The notes under the pieces were generated by a model that did not search any database, was not told where the DNA came from, and was given only the letters and a program-made list of their open reading frames with translations. A stretch of DNA of 47,261 nucleotides from Chloroflexaceae bacterium (GTDB lineage: Bacteria > Chloroflexota > Chloroflexia > Chloroflexales > Chloroflexaceae). Location: contig JAAUSQ010000008.1 of the NCBI GenBank assembly GCA_012033195.1, forward strand, positions 1 to 47,261, read 5' to 3'. The translations under genes were made by a program, and so were the position numbers. Below are positions 15,466 to 25,024 of this stretch, piece by piece. Every line of letters starts with the position of its first letter. Within the stretch, counting starts at the first letter, position 1.

Positions 15466-16503
15466 CTAGCGCGGCCCGACCAGCGCCTGCACCACCCGCT
15501 CCCAGGTGATAGCGCGGACAAGCGGCTGTCCGGCGTGCCCAAGCCGCTCGGCAAGGGCGGCATCTTCCAGCAGCATATCAAGGCGGGCCGCAATGGTGGC
15601 AGGGGTGGGCGGCACAATAAAGCCGTTGACGTTATCGCTGACAAACTCCAGCACACCGCCTGCATCTTCGGTGGTGACAACCGGACGCGCTGCCCCGAAT
15701 GCCTCGACTGTAGCAAAGCCATAGTCTTCGTCAATGGGCGCATAGTAGACGGCACGGGCGCGGGCGTACAGGTCAATCAGGGTGGCATCATCGACGAAGC
15801 CCAGGAAGCGCACCCGCTCGCCAAGCCCTAGACGGGCCGCCAGTGCTGCGAGGCGTGGCTGGTCGGGGCCAGTGCCCACCAGCAAGGCACGTGCACGGGT
15901 GCGGCTGTGGGCCAGCGCTTCCAGCAGCAAGTCGAGCCGCTTGGCACGGTCGAGGCGGGCACACGAAAGAATATAATCGCCGTAGGTATCGGCATAGAGC
16001 CGGGTGGCGTAGCGGCTTGGTGGGTAGAGCACGTGGCTATCAATGTTGTTGTAGCGCTTGAGCCGCTGGCTAACGTTGCGCGAAATGGCATAGCGTGCCC
16101 GCGACTCGCTCAGGCCCCGCCGATCCAGTTCGAGAATGGCGGGGCGCATACTGGCGGCCAGTCCCACATTCACCAGATCGGACATGGGCGTACCATACCA
16201 GTCGTAGGCCTGCCGAAACTGATGCACCAGCCATGTTACCTTGTTGGGGTGGCGTGCCACATACGAAGGAAACTTGGTGCAGATAATCTGATCGACGGGC
16301 ACACCATCTACCTCGTCCAGTTCGAGCATGCGCCACAGCAGCGCATTCTGCACCGCCTGATCGACGGGGTGCCAGGTATAGGGCATACTGATCACATCGA
16401 CGGTATGCCCGTGCTCACGCAGGGCATCACGCAACCCCTCCACCAGATACTCGGTGCCGCCGCGCACAAACGGCACCTGCGGCATACAGATCAGGATACG
16501 CAT
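15466..16503 (-). CDS. Glycosyltransferase, GT4-type
   Basis: 345 aa from ATG 16503 (MRILICMPQVPFVRGGTEYL), with AGGAG 7 bases upstream; the open frame further upstream overlaps the opposite GlsB-like gene and is not coding. GT-B fold: the N-terminal acceptor domain starts with the RGGTEYLVEGL glycine loop. The C-terminal nucleotide-sugar domain has YILSCARLDRAKRLDLLLEA, RVRFLGFVDDATLIDLYARA, and the E-x7-E-like region EDYGFATVEAFGAARPVVT with GGVLEFV. Donor and acceptor unknown; probably surface polysaccharide synthesis with the glycosyltransferase at 16974-18181. Confidence 0.9.
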   Translation of the reverse strand: MRILICMPQVPFVRGGTEYLVEGLRDALREHGHTVDVISMPYTWHPVDQAVQNALLWRMLELDEVDGVPVDQIICTKFPSYVARHPNKVTWLVHQFRQAYDWYGTPMSDLVNVGLAASMRPAILELDRRGLSESRARYAISRNVSQRLKRYNNIDSHVLYPPSRYATRLYADTYGDYILSCARLDRAKRLDLLLEALAHSRTRARALLVGTGPDQPRLAALAARLGLGERVRFLGFVDDATLIDLYARARAVYYAPIDEDYGFATVEAFGAARPVVTTEDAGGVLEFVSDNVNGFIVPPTPATIAARLDMLLEDAALAERLGHAGQPLVRAITWERVVQALVGPR

Positions 16504-16587
16504 GGCGGTGCTCCTGTATGGCACAAGAATTGCATGAGAGGCGGCAACACGGTGCGTGTTACATAACGAAACGAAAGGAGCATAGCC

Positions 16588-16869
16588 ATGTCGCTGTTTG
16601 GATTTCTCATACTGCTGCTCATCGCTGCTATCTGTGGCGCTATTGGTCAATCAATCGCTGGCTACTCGCTGGGCGGCTGTCTGGTATCGAGTGTTGTTGG
16701 TCTGATTGGTGCATTTCTCGGCTACTGGCTGGCAGGTCAGCTTGGCTTGCCGATCTTCTTTTCGATCACTATTGATGGCGAAAGCTTCCCGATTGTCTGG
16801 TCGATTATTGGCTCTACACTGCTCGCGCTGCTGGTGGGCATTGCCACACGCCGCCGTGCAGTCTATTGA
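16588..16869 (+). CDS. GlsB/YeaQ/YmgE-family small membrane protein
   Basis: 93 aa. AAAGGAG lies 8 bases before ATG 16588. Three hydrophobic segments (FLILLLIAAICGAIGQSI, LVSSVVGLIGAFLGYWLAG, IVWSIIGSTLLALLVGIA) with Gly-rich packing and a basic C-terminus (RRR) match the transglycosylase-associated protein family. These are stress-linked membrane proteins in other bacteria with no proven enzyme activity. An extra loop (PIFFSITIDGESFP) lies between helices 2 and 3, as in longer family members. It stands alone on plus between two minus-strand glycosyltransferases. Confidence 0.85.
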   Translation: MSLFGFLILLLIAAICGAIGQSIAGYSLGGCLVSSVVGLIGAFLGYWLAGQLGLPIFFSITIDGESFPIVWSIIGSTLLALLVGIATRRRAVY

Positions 16870-16884
16870 TGGATGAAGCGCGGG

Positions 16885-16913
16885 GTAGCCGGGAGGTTCA
16901 AACCTCCGGCTAC
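16885..16913. repeat. GTAGCCGG-type palindromic repeat, copy 1
   Basis: GTAGCCGGGAGGTT (16885-16898) and AACCTCCGGCTAC (16901-16913) form a near-perfect 13-bp hairpin with one bulged G. Related palindromes occur at 27077-27142 and 30958-30986, each at the 3' edge of a gene. It may also terminate the GlsB-like gene. Confidence 0.7.
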
Positions 16914-16973
16914 GAAGCCCATTAGCGCCCCGCGCCTGGTGCTTTCGTTTTGCGCTTTGCACTTTTACGCCGC

Positions 16974-18181
16974 TCACCCCAGCACAGCAGCGGCAGTCTT
17001 GCGGGCCACGGCTTCCCAGTTGCAGGTTGCCAGCACAAACTCGCGCCCGCGTGCGCCCATTGTCGCGTTCAGGTCGGGCCGCGCCAGCAGCAGATCGACC
17101 GCCGCTGCAAAGCTGCCAAAGTCGCGGAAGGCTAGCCCGCCCCCGCTGCGGCGGCAGTGGTCAACCGTTACCGCGCAGTCGGCGTGGACCAGTGCAGGCG
17201 TACCCTGCAACCACGCTTCCATCAGCACAATGCTAAAACTCTCGTAGATAGATGGTAATACAAAAATAGTGGCGGCAGCATAGGCGTCGTGCTTCTCCTG
17301 ATGGCTGATAAAGCCCAGGTCAAGCACCGGTGCATCGTGGTTGTGTGTGGCATCGAGCGCCGCTGGAATAGGAATATCACCCTGCCCTGCCAGCATCAGC
17401 CGGAATGGTTTGCCGCGCCGCGCCCAGTACTCACGCACATAGGCCAGCAGTAGCGGGGTATTTTTGGGGTCGCCACGTCGCCCAACATACAGCAGCAGCG
17501 GCAAATCGGCGGGCATGCCGCGTTGCCGTCGGAAGGCGACCCCGTCGCCGCGTGGTGTCAGGTCGATGCCTTCACCCGGAACATGTACTCGTTCGGGTGC
17601 GATGGTATAGAGCTGTTTGGCAAGTTCGCCTTCGGCGTGGCTGTTGGCAAGCATGCCGCGTACTTGCGAAAAGAGATAGCGGTAGGTGGTGTGGCGGGCA
17701 TAGGGTTCGTCGTGCAGACACGGCAGCAGAAAGCTCTGGTCGAGAGCCAGCAGCGCCCCCCAGAAGGTGGTCGGGAAGGCATACGGAATAAAGATAAAGC
17801 GGGCTTCGGGGTGCTCGGTGCGGGTGCGCCACACAGCGGCATACAGTTCGTCGCTACTGAGCAGGCTATTCAGCAAGTTCATCTCTTCGCTTGAAAACTG
17901 CTCGATAGGCGGCAGCAAGTGGCGATGCTGGCGGAAGAACAGCGGCACCCCAAATGTGTCGGCAGGTGTGGGCCGGAAGCGCCAGACCGCAACACCATCG
18001 ACTTCGCCCCAACCGGGGGGGTAGTGCTATCCTCACCGGGATGGAACGAGTCGCGGCCTGTGCTGGCCCACACCTGCACGGGCACGCCCTGACGGTGCAG
18101 CGTCTGCGCGAGGCTGCGGGCCTGTGTCTCTGCGCCGCCGCGTGTGTCGGGGCCATACCAGGGCGAAACGATGATGATCAT
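16974..18181 (-). CDS. Glycosyltransferase, GT4-type, one frame break
   Basis: About 402 aa after repair. It begins at ATG 18181 (MIIIVSPWYGPDTRGGAETQ), whose ATGA overlaps the stop of the upstream gene, so translation is coupled. The Gly loop RGGAET is the acceptor-domain hallmark. The frame shifts at the G7 run 18015-18021; an eighth base gives TTPPGWGEVDGVAVWRFRP and continues into VPLFFRQHRHLLPPIEQF. The C-terminal domain has LLLYVGRRGDPKNTPLLL, VLDLGFISHQEKHDAYAAA and FVLPSIYESFSIVLMEAWLQ, the EX7E-type site. Probably surface glycan assembly. The long C-run suggests a base-calling error. Confidence 0.87.
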
Positions 18182-18960
18182 TGCTGGTGTTGCCCTGCCT
18201 GGTGTGCGGCCCGAATAGCGCGTAGCTCGCGGTCGGCGCGGAGCAGCGCAATGGTGGCGGCAGTGGCGGCAACGTTGAAGCCGTTCTGCTGCTCCACAAT
18301 CGGGTTAATCAGCCAGCGTAGATACTGGCGGATTACCTTCTGGAGCAAGGCGCGGACCTTCTCAAGCGGCGTGCGTCCGCCGATAGGCCAGTGGGCGCTG
18401 ACCGCCTGTTTGGTGTGCAGTGTACCGAGAAAGCTGCGGGCCTGCTGGTCGGGAAAGGTGGCGGGCGGCTCGGTGCGGGCCTGTGCCTCTACCCATGCTT
18501 GCAGGGTCGGCAGGTCGGCATCGGCGGGCAGGTCGGCAGTGCGGGCGGGCGGGGCGGGTTTGGTTGGCTGTGCTGGTGCGGGCAGGTCGGCAAGCTGGCG
18601 GCGCAGTTCGTTGTGCGACTCGATTAGCAGTTGCAGGGTGCGGGCCGCCGCATCGTTGAAACTGTTCTGCTGCACCACAATCGGGTTGATATACCAGTGC
18701 AGCATGCGGCGGATAATCTTATGCATCAGAAAGAGCGCCCGTTCGGGCAGGTTGCGCCCCACAAGGGGCCAGTGAGCGCTGACGACGCGGGTAATCTCAA
18801 GTTGTTCGCTACAGCGCTGCAATTGCTGTTCAAGGGCGCTGAGGGTCGCGCTGTAGGGTTCGGCGTGGGCCAGTTGTTCGCGCTGTGCCCGCACCTCGTA
18901 GCGAAGCTGTTCGAGCACTGCCGCAATCTCGGCGGGCGTGGGCTGGTCGGGTCTGGGCAT
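18178..18960 (-). CDS. Duplicated-domain protein linked to a glycosyltransferase
   Basis: 260 aa, unrecognised function. Residues 1-57 are a Gln/Glu/Leu-rich probable coiled coil. Two copies of a ~62-residue unit follow (59-120 and 186-247). Shared positions are VSAHWP, then R-L-HKIIRR/LQKVIRQ, then W-INPIV-QQN-FN, then a helix ending ELR. A Pro/Ala linker separates them. Similar W-NPIV-QQN-FN units occur beside glycosyltransferases and methyltransferases in Chloroflexi and cyanobacteria (from memory). The amphipathic basic helix and WYINP/WLINP turn suggest membrane association. GGAG is 9 bases before the ATG; the 3' end overlaps the glycosyltransferase start by 4 bases. Confidence 0.75.
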   Translation of the reverse strand: MPRPDQPTPAEIAAVLEQLRYEVRAQREQLAHAEPYSATLSALEQQLQRCSEQLEITRVVSAHWPLVGRNLPERALFLMHKIIRRMLHWYINPIVVQQNSFNDAAARTLQLLIESHNELRRQLADLPAPAQPTKPAPPARTADLPADADLPTLQAWVEAQARTEPPATFPDQQARSFLGTLHTKQAVSAHWPIGGRTPLEKVRALLQKVIRQYLRWLINPIVEQQNGFNVAATAATIALLRADRELRAIRAAHQAGQHQQ

Positions 18961-18982
18961 GGGTGGGTACTCCGTTCATACC

Positions 18983-19019
18983 AAAGCCCCCTCGCCCCGC
19001 CTGTGGGATGAGGGGGCTT
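18983..19019 (-). terminator. Rho-independent terminator of clpC
   Basis: On minus, AGCCCCCTC pairs with GAGGGGGCT across a 16-base GC-rich loop, followed by TT. It lies 12 bases downstream of the clpC stop. Confidence 0.75.
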
Positions 19020-19031
19020 GTTCCGTCTCGG

Positions 19032-21513
19032 TTAGATGTCCAGCGGGCCTGCCGGACTCTTGCTTTCAATCTCCAGCATGCTTGCTGTGTTAAAAACAAG
19101 CTGGCCGTTCTCGACATCCACGTTGATTGTGGCACCGGGTTGGAAGTCGCCGCGCAGGATCGAGCGTGAGAGCGGCGTTTCCACCATCCGCTGAATAGCA
19201 CGCCGTAGCGGGCGGGCACCATAGATGGGGCTGAAGCCTTCCTTCACCAGCAACTGCTTGGCATCCCACGACAGCGTGATGGTAATCTGCTGCTCGCGGA
19301 GCCGCTCGGTCAGTTCGGCAATCTGGAGATCCACGATACGGGCCAGGTTCTCCATCGAGAGCGGGTGGAACAGGATAATCTCATCGACACGGTTCAGGAA
19401 CTCCGGGCGGAACGTCTGGCGCAGCGCCTCGTCCACCTTCTGCCGTGCTTCCTTCATATCGAAGCGATCTTCACGCTGGTCGCGCGTAGCAAAGCCAATT
19501 GGCGCAACCCGCAAATGCTCGGTGCCCGCGTTACTGGTCATAATGATGATCGTATTGCGGAAGTCCACCGAGTGACCCTGTCCATCGGTCAGTCGTCCGT
19601 CGTCCAGCACCTGCAACAGGGCATTAAACACGTCCGGATGGGCCTTCTCAATTTCATCAAACAGCACCACCTGATACGGGCGGCGGCGGATGCTCTCGGT
19701 CAGTTGCCCGCCTTCGTCGTAGCCCACATAGCCGGGCGGCGCACCAATCAGGCGGCTCACGGTGTGGCGCTCCTGGAACTCAGACATATCGACGCGGGTC
19801 ATCGCCTCGTCGCTGTCGAACATAAACTCGGCCAGCGCCTTCGCCAGTTCGGTCTTACCGACACCGGTCGGGCCTACAAAGATAAAGCTCCCGATGGGGC
19901 GGCGTGGGTCGCGCAGACCACTGCGGGCGCGGCGGATCGCATCCGACTAGAGCTTCAATCGCTTCATCCTGCCCGATCACCCGGTCGTGCAGGCGTTCCT
20001 CCATATTGACCAGTTTCTCGCGCTCGGTTTCGAGCATCCGGCTAACCGGAATGCCCGTCCAGCTTGAGACGATAAAGGCGATGTCTTCTTCATCGACCAC
20101 CTCATCGAGGTTGCTGTTTTGCAGCCACTCGGTGCGCTCCCGCACAAACTCCTCTTGCAGAGCCAGGTAGCGCGAGCGCAGGGTTGCGGCGCGTTCGTAG
20201 TCGCGGCGGGCACCAGCGTCTTCTTCCTGCTGCTGCAACGACATCAACTCGTCTTCTTTGTCCTTCAGTTCAGTTGGCATCGCGAAGATATCAATGCGCA
20301 ACTTGGCGCTTGCCTCGTCGACAAGGTCAATCGCTTTGTCGGGCAAGAAACGGTCGCTGATGTAGCGGCTTGAGAGCAGCGCCGCCGCACGCAGGGCATC
20401 GTCGCTGATTGTCAGGTTGTGGTGCTCTTCGTAGCGCTTCCGCAGACCGCGCAACATCTCGACGGCTGTTTCGACATCGGGTTCTTCCACAAACACCGGA
20501 TTGAAGCGCCGTTCGAGGGCGGCATCTTTCTCGATGTGCTTGCGATACTCGTCCACGGTGGTAGCACCAAGCACCTGGATTTCGCCCCGGCTCAGCGCTG
20601 GCTTGAGCATATTGCTGGCATCGATGCTGCCGGCTGCGGCCCCGGCACCGACGACGGTATGCAGTTCGTCAATGAAGAGCACAATCTGGCCCTTCGAGGC
20701 GCGTAGCTCTTCGATGACCGCCTTGAGGCGCTCTTCAAACTCGCCCCGGAACTTGCTGCCCGCAACCATCCCTGCCAGGTCCAGCGAGAGCAGGCGGCGG
20801 TTGCGGAGCGTCGGCGGGACGTTGCCGGTTGCCATACGCTGCGCCAGTCCTTCGGCAATCGCCGTCTTACCGACCCCTGTTTCGCCCACCAGCACCGGGT
20901 TGTTTTTGGTGCGGCGCGACAGAATGCGGATCACACGGGTAATTTCGGCTTCGCGCCCGATCACCGGGTCGAGTTGTCCGGTTGTCGCGAGTTCGGTCAG
21001 GTCAACACTAAACTTGCTGAGGATCTCATAACGGCCTTCGGCGTTCGGGTCGTCGGAGCGCTGATTGCCACGCATATCCATCAGGGCGCGGTAGAGGCGC
21101 TCTGGTTCAACATTAAAGCTATAGAGAATACGCGATGACGCACCTTCCCGCTCGTTGACAACAGCGATGAGCAGGTGGTCAATGCCGACATACTGATCGT
21201 TCAGGCGGTTGGCTTCTTCTTCGGCCCGCTTCACGAGGCGCTGGGTGCGCGGCGTAACATACACCTGATTGCCGTAGCCGTATTGTCCATATACTTTGGG
21301 CGACTTTTCGAGCTCGCGCTCGACGCGCTGTGCGACAACTTCGGCATCCACATTCAGGCGCGAGAGGGCACGACCCGCCAGTCCATCCCGCTGCCGCAGC
21401 ATTGCCAGAAAGATGTGTTCAACATCAAGCTGGGTGTGGTGCTGCTCTTGCATTATCTCCTGAGCCTCTTGGAAGGCTTCCTGGGCTTTTTCGGTAAATT
21501 TATCTAATCGCAT
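19032..21513 (-). CDS. clpC: ATP-dependent Clp protease ATPase subunit ClpC, one frame break
   Basis: About 827 aa after repair. An AAA+ unfoldase feeding ClpP. Two Clp_N repeats (residues ~1-145) come first. NBD1 follows with Walker [14 protein letters not shown] and Walker [13 protein letters not shown]-type helical segment ([20 protein letters not shown], ~430-460) identifies ClpC rather than ClpB. NBD2 has Walker [15 protein letters not shown], Walker [12 protein letters not shown] and sensor FLNRVDEII. The frame breaks near 19947, within CTAG; deleting one base gives [17 protein letters not shown]. This break is not in a homopolymer. If real, it would truncate the protein before NBD2. 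No CtsR or McsAB neighbours; a hairpin terminator follows. Confidence 0.93.
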
Positions 21514-21673
21514 AATCTATTTCCAGGACTAAAATGGCAGCAGCCAGTGTGCTGCTCAACCGGGTATCTAGCTCTTTCCAATGGATACAGTATAGCACAA
21601 AGTTACCGGCGAAACCGCCGATAAGTATAAGTATTATGTTAATAGAACAGAGCAATTTGAGGTATTTTAAGAG

Positions 21674-22357
21674 CTATGCTGTGAGGGCCGCCAGCAGGCG
21701 CTCGGTGCCGACAATCTGCGCCAGCGCCCGCAGCGGGTCGGGCTGCTCGGCCCACAGCCACGCCGTGTTGAGCCAGAACGCGGGCAGCACCGTCGAGCGG
21801 TAGATATCATCTAGGCCGAGTGGCACCGGTTGGTAGCGTCCGCGCTCGTCCCGCACATAAAAATCGGCGCGCTGCCGGTTGGGGCGCGGGTCGAGCAGCC
21901 AGTACTCACGGATGCCGCCGCGCTCGTATTCGTGGAACTTGGTATCGCGGTCGCGCATCACGCTATCATCCGAGATAACTTCCACCACCAGATCGGCGGG
22001 GCCTTCCAGGGCGCTCTCGGTCAGGCGCGTGAGGTGTTCGGTTGCGAGAAAAAACAGATCCGGCTCGCGGGCGTTACCGCCCGGAATAGCCCGCATTGCA
22101 GCCGGAGCGCTGAGTACCACGCCAGCGCCCGTTATTGAAACAAACAAACCAAGCACCCGATTAAGAAAATCGACCACCCGCTGATGCACTATCGATGCAG
22201 ACATATGTAGAATGACTTCCCCATCAACCCATTCGGCAAGGCCGCCTTCGTGTTCCCAGGCCAGATACGCTTCATAGCTCATCCGCAGTGGGGATGGTTG
22301 GGCAGCAGACGGGGTGTGTTCGGGTGTGGTGATCGGTTCGGTTGCTGCTGCGGTCAT
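21674..22357 (-). CDS. Uma2-family (DUF820) putative endonuclease
   Basis: 227 aa. GGAGG lies 7 bases before ATG 22357, inside the end of the upstream gene (4-base gap), so the two are co-transcribed. The Uma2 PD-(D/E)xK-like fold shows as MSYEAYLAWEHEGGLAEWVDGEVI, then REPDLFFLATEH, ADLVVEVISDDSVMRDRDTK, and YERGGIREYWLLDP. The acidic residues of EPD and EVIS and the following Lys are retained. Uma2 proteins are numerous in Chloroflexi and cyanobacteria; their biological role is unproven and may concern mobile DNA. A Thr/Pro-rich N-terminus precedes the domain. Confidence 0.9.
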   Translation of the reverse strand: MTAAATEPITTPEHTPSAAQPSPLRMSYEAYLAWEHEGGLAEWVDGEVILHMSASIVHQRVVDFLNRVLGLFVSITGAGVVLSAPAAMRAIPGGNAREPDLFFLATEHLTRLTESALEGPADLVVEVISDDSVMRDRDTKFHEYERGGIREYWLLDPRPNRQRADFYVRDERGRYQPVPLGLDDIYRSTVLPAFWLNTAWLWAEQPDPLRALAQIVGTERLLAALTA

Positions 22358-22361
22358 TGGT

Positions 22362-24206
22362 TTATCCTCCTACCTGTTCGATGACCCATTCGCCATCGGC
22401 GCGTACATCCCATAAACACAAACCATTTGGAAAATCAATAGAAATTGGTTCCGTTTCTTCTATCGGGCCTGATCTATCTAAAACAACCTGTTCACTCATC
22501 CCATCTTCACAACGCAATAGAACCCGAAACACATCTTCGCCCGAATGCCGGAACACATACGGCACCGAATCTTCGGCGGGCGGTTCAAAAAAGTTGCTAA
22601 TCAGGTCGCCATCACCGATCAATACATCACCGGGCGGGCTATCGGTAGGGATGGCTTCGACCGTGACCGACCAGGAGCCTTCGGTTTCAACATTGAAAAA
22701 AAAATCTTCGTCGCCCGATAAAAACGCACTGCCACGATAAAAGCCCTCGGTTTCGAGCAGGGTGCGCCCCGATGGATCAAGGCTTGAGAGCAGATTGAGC
22801 GCAAATGGCCCCTCGCCATCGTGGGTAATGACTACGCGGCTTACCGGGGCCGGAAGCTGAAACAGGCCCGTCGAGAGCGAGCCAATCCCACTGAACTCAA
22901 CGGGCGGCGGCAATGCCTCGGTTGCCCCATTATCCGGCGTGGCCCCTTCCGGTGTAGGCTCCTCGGTGGGAAACTCGAAGGGGGTTGGTTCTTCTTCGGG
23001 CGATGGCGCTTCGGCGATGGAATCGTCGGGAATGGCATCCTCCGGTGTTGGCGCTGCTGGTTCGGGCGTATCGGTTGGTTCGGGCGTATCGGTTGGTTCG
23101 GGCGTATCGGTTGGCTCCGGTGTACTGGTGGGCGGCTCTGGCGTTGGCTCCAGAGTTGGGATGGGATCCGGCTCAAATGGCTCGATAGTGGGCGGGGGAG
23201 CGATAGGCAACCCGGCAACAGGGGTGTTCTGGGGTGTTGCTACGGCCCCGGCAGGTGGCGGCGATAGGAGATCAAACTCCAGGCCATCAACCAGCGCCGC
23301 CCCATACTGACGGGCCACGTCCTGGGGCACCCTGCCATCGATCTGAATTAACACATTATCACGAATGTATGTCCACGAAAAAGCGCCCGGATTGGCAACC
23401 GCTGCATCAGCATAGCGCTGCCGTACTTCGGCGGCTTCTTCCGGACTGGGGCAGATAAAGATGGTGCCCGATGTACCCTCGGCCTGTGAGGGCAAAAAGA
23501 AGCGCACGCTGTCGCCCAGACAGAGCGGTTCGGAGGGGCCAAAGTCACCTGCTTCAAGTATGCGTGGGTTACTCACTTCGAGGCCAACTGCTTGCAGGCG
23601 GGCAATAATATCAGTTGAACGGACGGCCAGGACGCGTGCTCCGTCGCGGTTCAGGAGCAGCCACGTTAACACACCGACAATAATTAGTAGGGTGAAAATA
23701 CCTGCACCCATCAGGGCGATAATCACCGTGGTTGGTGCAATGCGGCGGCGCGACTGGGGAGGGCGGTCAAACTGGCTGTAATCAGCGCCACCATACGGCG
23801 TGTTTGCCTGCTCCTCTGTGGTGGGCAGCGCCATCGACGACGACGAAGGCTGATTGTAGGGTTGGTTATAGGGTGGCGATTGTTGCTGGAGTTGGGGCGA
23901 CCCCTGCGGGGTGTTCAGCGGTGCGGTTGAGCCGAAAGGAACGGGTTGCTGTTGCTGGTTGAGACGGTTCAGCTTTTTCTGGGCAATCTGTCCGGCCCGA
24001 CTATACGGGTCAATCGAAATAGCTTGCTCGATATAGCCGCGTTGCTCGACCGGTGAATTGGTGGTATCACTGAGCCAAAGCCACGCATCCTGATAGGCTG
24101 GTGCACGGTTGGTCACATCCAGCAGAATACGACGGGCGGTTGCCTTATCGCCCGCTTTGAGCGCCTCTACTCCTTGCCGAATAAGATCACGTATCTGTTC
24201 GTCCAT
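22362..24206 (-). CDS. Bitopic membrane protein with TPR-like N-domain and TPEPTD repeats
   Basis: 614 aa from ATG 24206 (AGGAG 4 bases upstream). Cytoplasmic N-terminus (~1-75) is TPR-like helical (DLIRQGVEALKAGDKATARR, DAWLWLSDTT). A Gln/Pro-rich linker follows, then one membrane helix (TTVIIALMGAGIFTLLIIVG), then an outside region. The outside part has a conserved-looking alpha/beta domain (~195-320), a Pro/Thr/Glu stalk with three exact 18-bp DNA repeats encoding TPEPTD, and a C-terminal beta-rich domain (FSGIGSLSTGLFQL to WVIEQVGG). No enzyme motif. It may be a cell-surface sensor or adhesion-type protein. Operon with the Uma2 gene. Confidence 0.75.
   Translation of the reverse strand: MDEQIRDLIRQGVEALKAGDKATARRILLDVTNRAPAYQDAWLWLSDTTNSPVEQRGYIEQAISIDPYSRAGQIAQKKLNRLNQQQQPVPFGSTAPLNTPQGSPQLQQQSPPYNQPYNQPSSSSMALPTTEEQANTPYGGADYSQFDRPPQSRRRIAPTTVIIALMGAGIFTLLIIVGVLTWLLLNRDGARVLAVRSTDIIARLQAVGLEVSNPRILEAGDFGPSEPLCLGDSVRFFLPSQAEGTSGTIFICPSPEEAAEVRQRYADAAVANPGAFSWTYIRDNVLIQIDGRVPQDVARQYGAALVDGLEFDLLSPPPAGAVATPQNTPVAGLPIAPPPTIEPFEPDPIPTLEPTPEPPTSTPEPTDTPEPTDTPEPTDTPEPAAPTPEDAIPDDSIAEAPSPEEEPTPFEFPTEEPTPEGATPDNGATEALPPPVEFSGIGSLSTGLFQLPAPVSRVVITHDGEGPFALNLLSSLDPSGRTLLETEGFYRGSAFLSGDEDFFFNVETEGSWSVTVEAIPTDSPPGDVLIGDGDLISNFFEPPAEDSVPYVFRHSGEDVFRVLLRCEDGMSEQVVLDRSGPIEETEPISIDFPNGLCLWDVRADGEWVIEQVGG
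23059..23112. repeat. Three tandem 18-bp repeats inside a coding region
   Basis: GGTTCGGGCGTATCGGTT is repeated exactly three times (23059-23076, 23077-23094, 23095-23112). It encodes the TPEPTD stalk repeats on the minus strand. Identical copies suggest recent slippage and variable copy number. Confidence 0.9.
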
Positions 24207-24438
24207 ACTGCTCCTAGCTTGCACACAGGCAACCTGGCGGTGCCCACCCACCTGGGGCACGTCTCGTTTTCATCTCGTCTGTTGCAGCCTCATTGTAGCA
24301 TTAACGTTGCCATCGGGTGTTCTGGTTCCAGACGACCGACCAGCCATGCGGTCAATCCCCAATCTGTGCTACCATATTTTTAGCGATCTGAAAACACCTC
24401 ATGGATAGAACCTCAATCGCATTGTAACAGGATAGGCT

Positions 24439-24885
24439 ATGATCTGGTTGTTGCTGGTGTGTCTTACTGCGACATTGTACATGGTCGGGCTGATCTGGTT
24501 TGTCCAGATTGTGCATTATCCGCTGTTTGCGCTGGTAGGCCGTGAGTCGTTTCTGGTGTATCACGCCGCCCACAGTACGCGGGTATCGCTGGTGGTGATC
24601 GGGCCGATGCTGGTTGAGTTAGGCAGTTCGCTGGCGCTAGCACTAGCTCCGCCCCAGGGTGTACCGGTATGGCTGGCGTGGCTCGGTGCGGTGCTGGTGC
24701 TTGCAATCTGGGCGCTGACGTTTCTGGTACAATCGCCGCAGCATGGTGCCATGGCAGGCGGGTACTCACCGCAGCTTATTCAAGCACTGGTGGCGAACAA
24801 CTGGTGGCGCACCCTGGCCTGGACGCTGCACGGCGGTGTGGTGATGTGGATGGTCGTGGCAGCATGGCAAGCGCGTATCGCATGA
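24439..24885 (+). CDS. Four-helix integral membrane protein, DUF1772-like
   Basis: 148 aa. Four hydrophobic segments: LLLVCLTATLYMVGLIWFVQ, VSLVVIGPMLVELGSSLALAL, WLAWLGAVLVLAIWALTFLV and TLAWTLHGGVVMWMVVAAW. Conserved-looking polar positions are the HY of IVHYPLFALVG, H-AAHSTR and the SPQHGAM loop. The layout recalls DUF1772/anthrone-oxygenase-like proteins, but this is a fold impression only. AGGATAGG precedes the ATG closely. Confidence 0.6.
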   Translation: MIWLLLVCLTATLYMVGLIWFVQIVHYPLFALVGRESFLVYHAAHSTRVSLVVIGPMLVELGSSLALALAPPQGVPVWLAWLGAVLVLAIWALTFLVQSPQHGAMAGGYSPQLIQALVANNWWRTLAWTLHGGVVMWMVVAAWQARIA

Positions 24886-25024
24886 ATACAGGACTGCTGC
24901 AATCTCATTAAGATTGATGGAGTATAATATGAACTGATTGGCGAACCGGGCGGTGCTGGGGTATCGGGACACATCGTTAACCATCGGGTGTTTCCCGCAT
25001 TCTAGTCAACAGGTGGGCAAAGAC

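Noticed and set aside
21514-21673. CIRCE or CtsR operator before clpC
   Set aside because: No TTAGCACTC-N9-GAGTGCTAA or CtsR heptad repeat is present; only a small CGGCG/CGCCG dyad is seen.
23059-23112. Tandem repeats considered as a CRISPR array
   Set aside because: Units are contiguous without spacers and lie in frame in a coding sequence; no cas genes are present.
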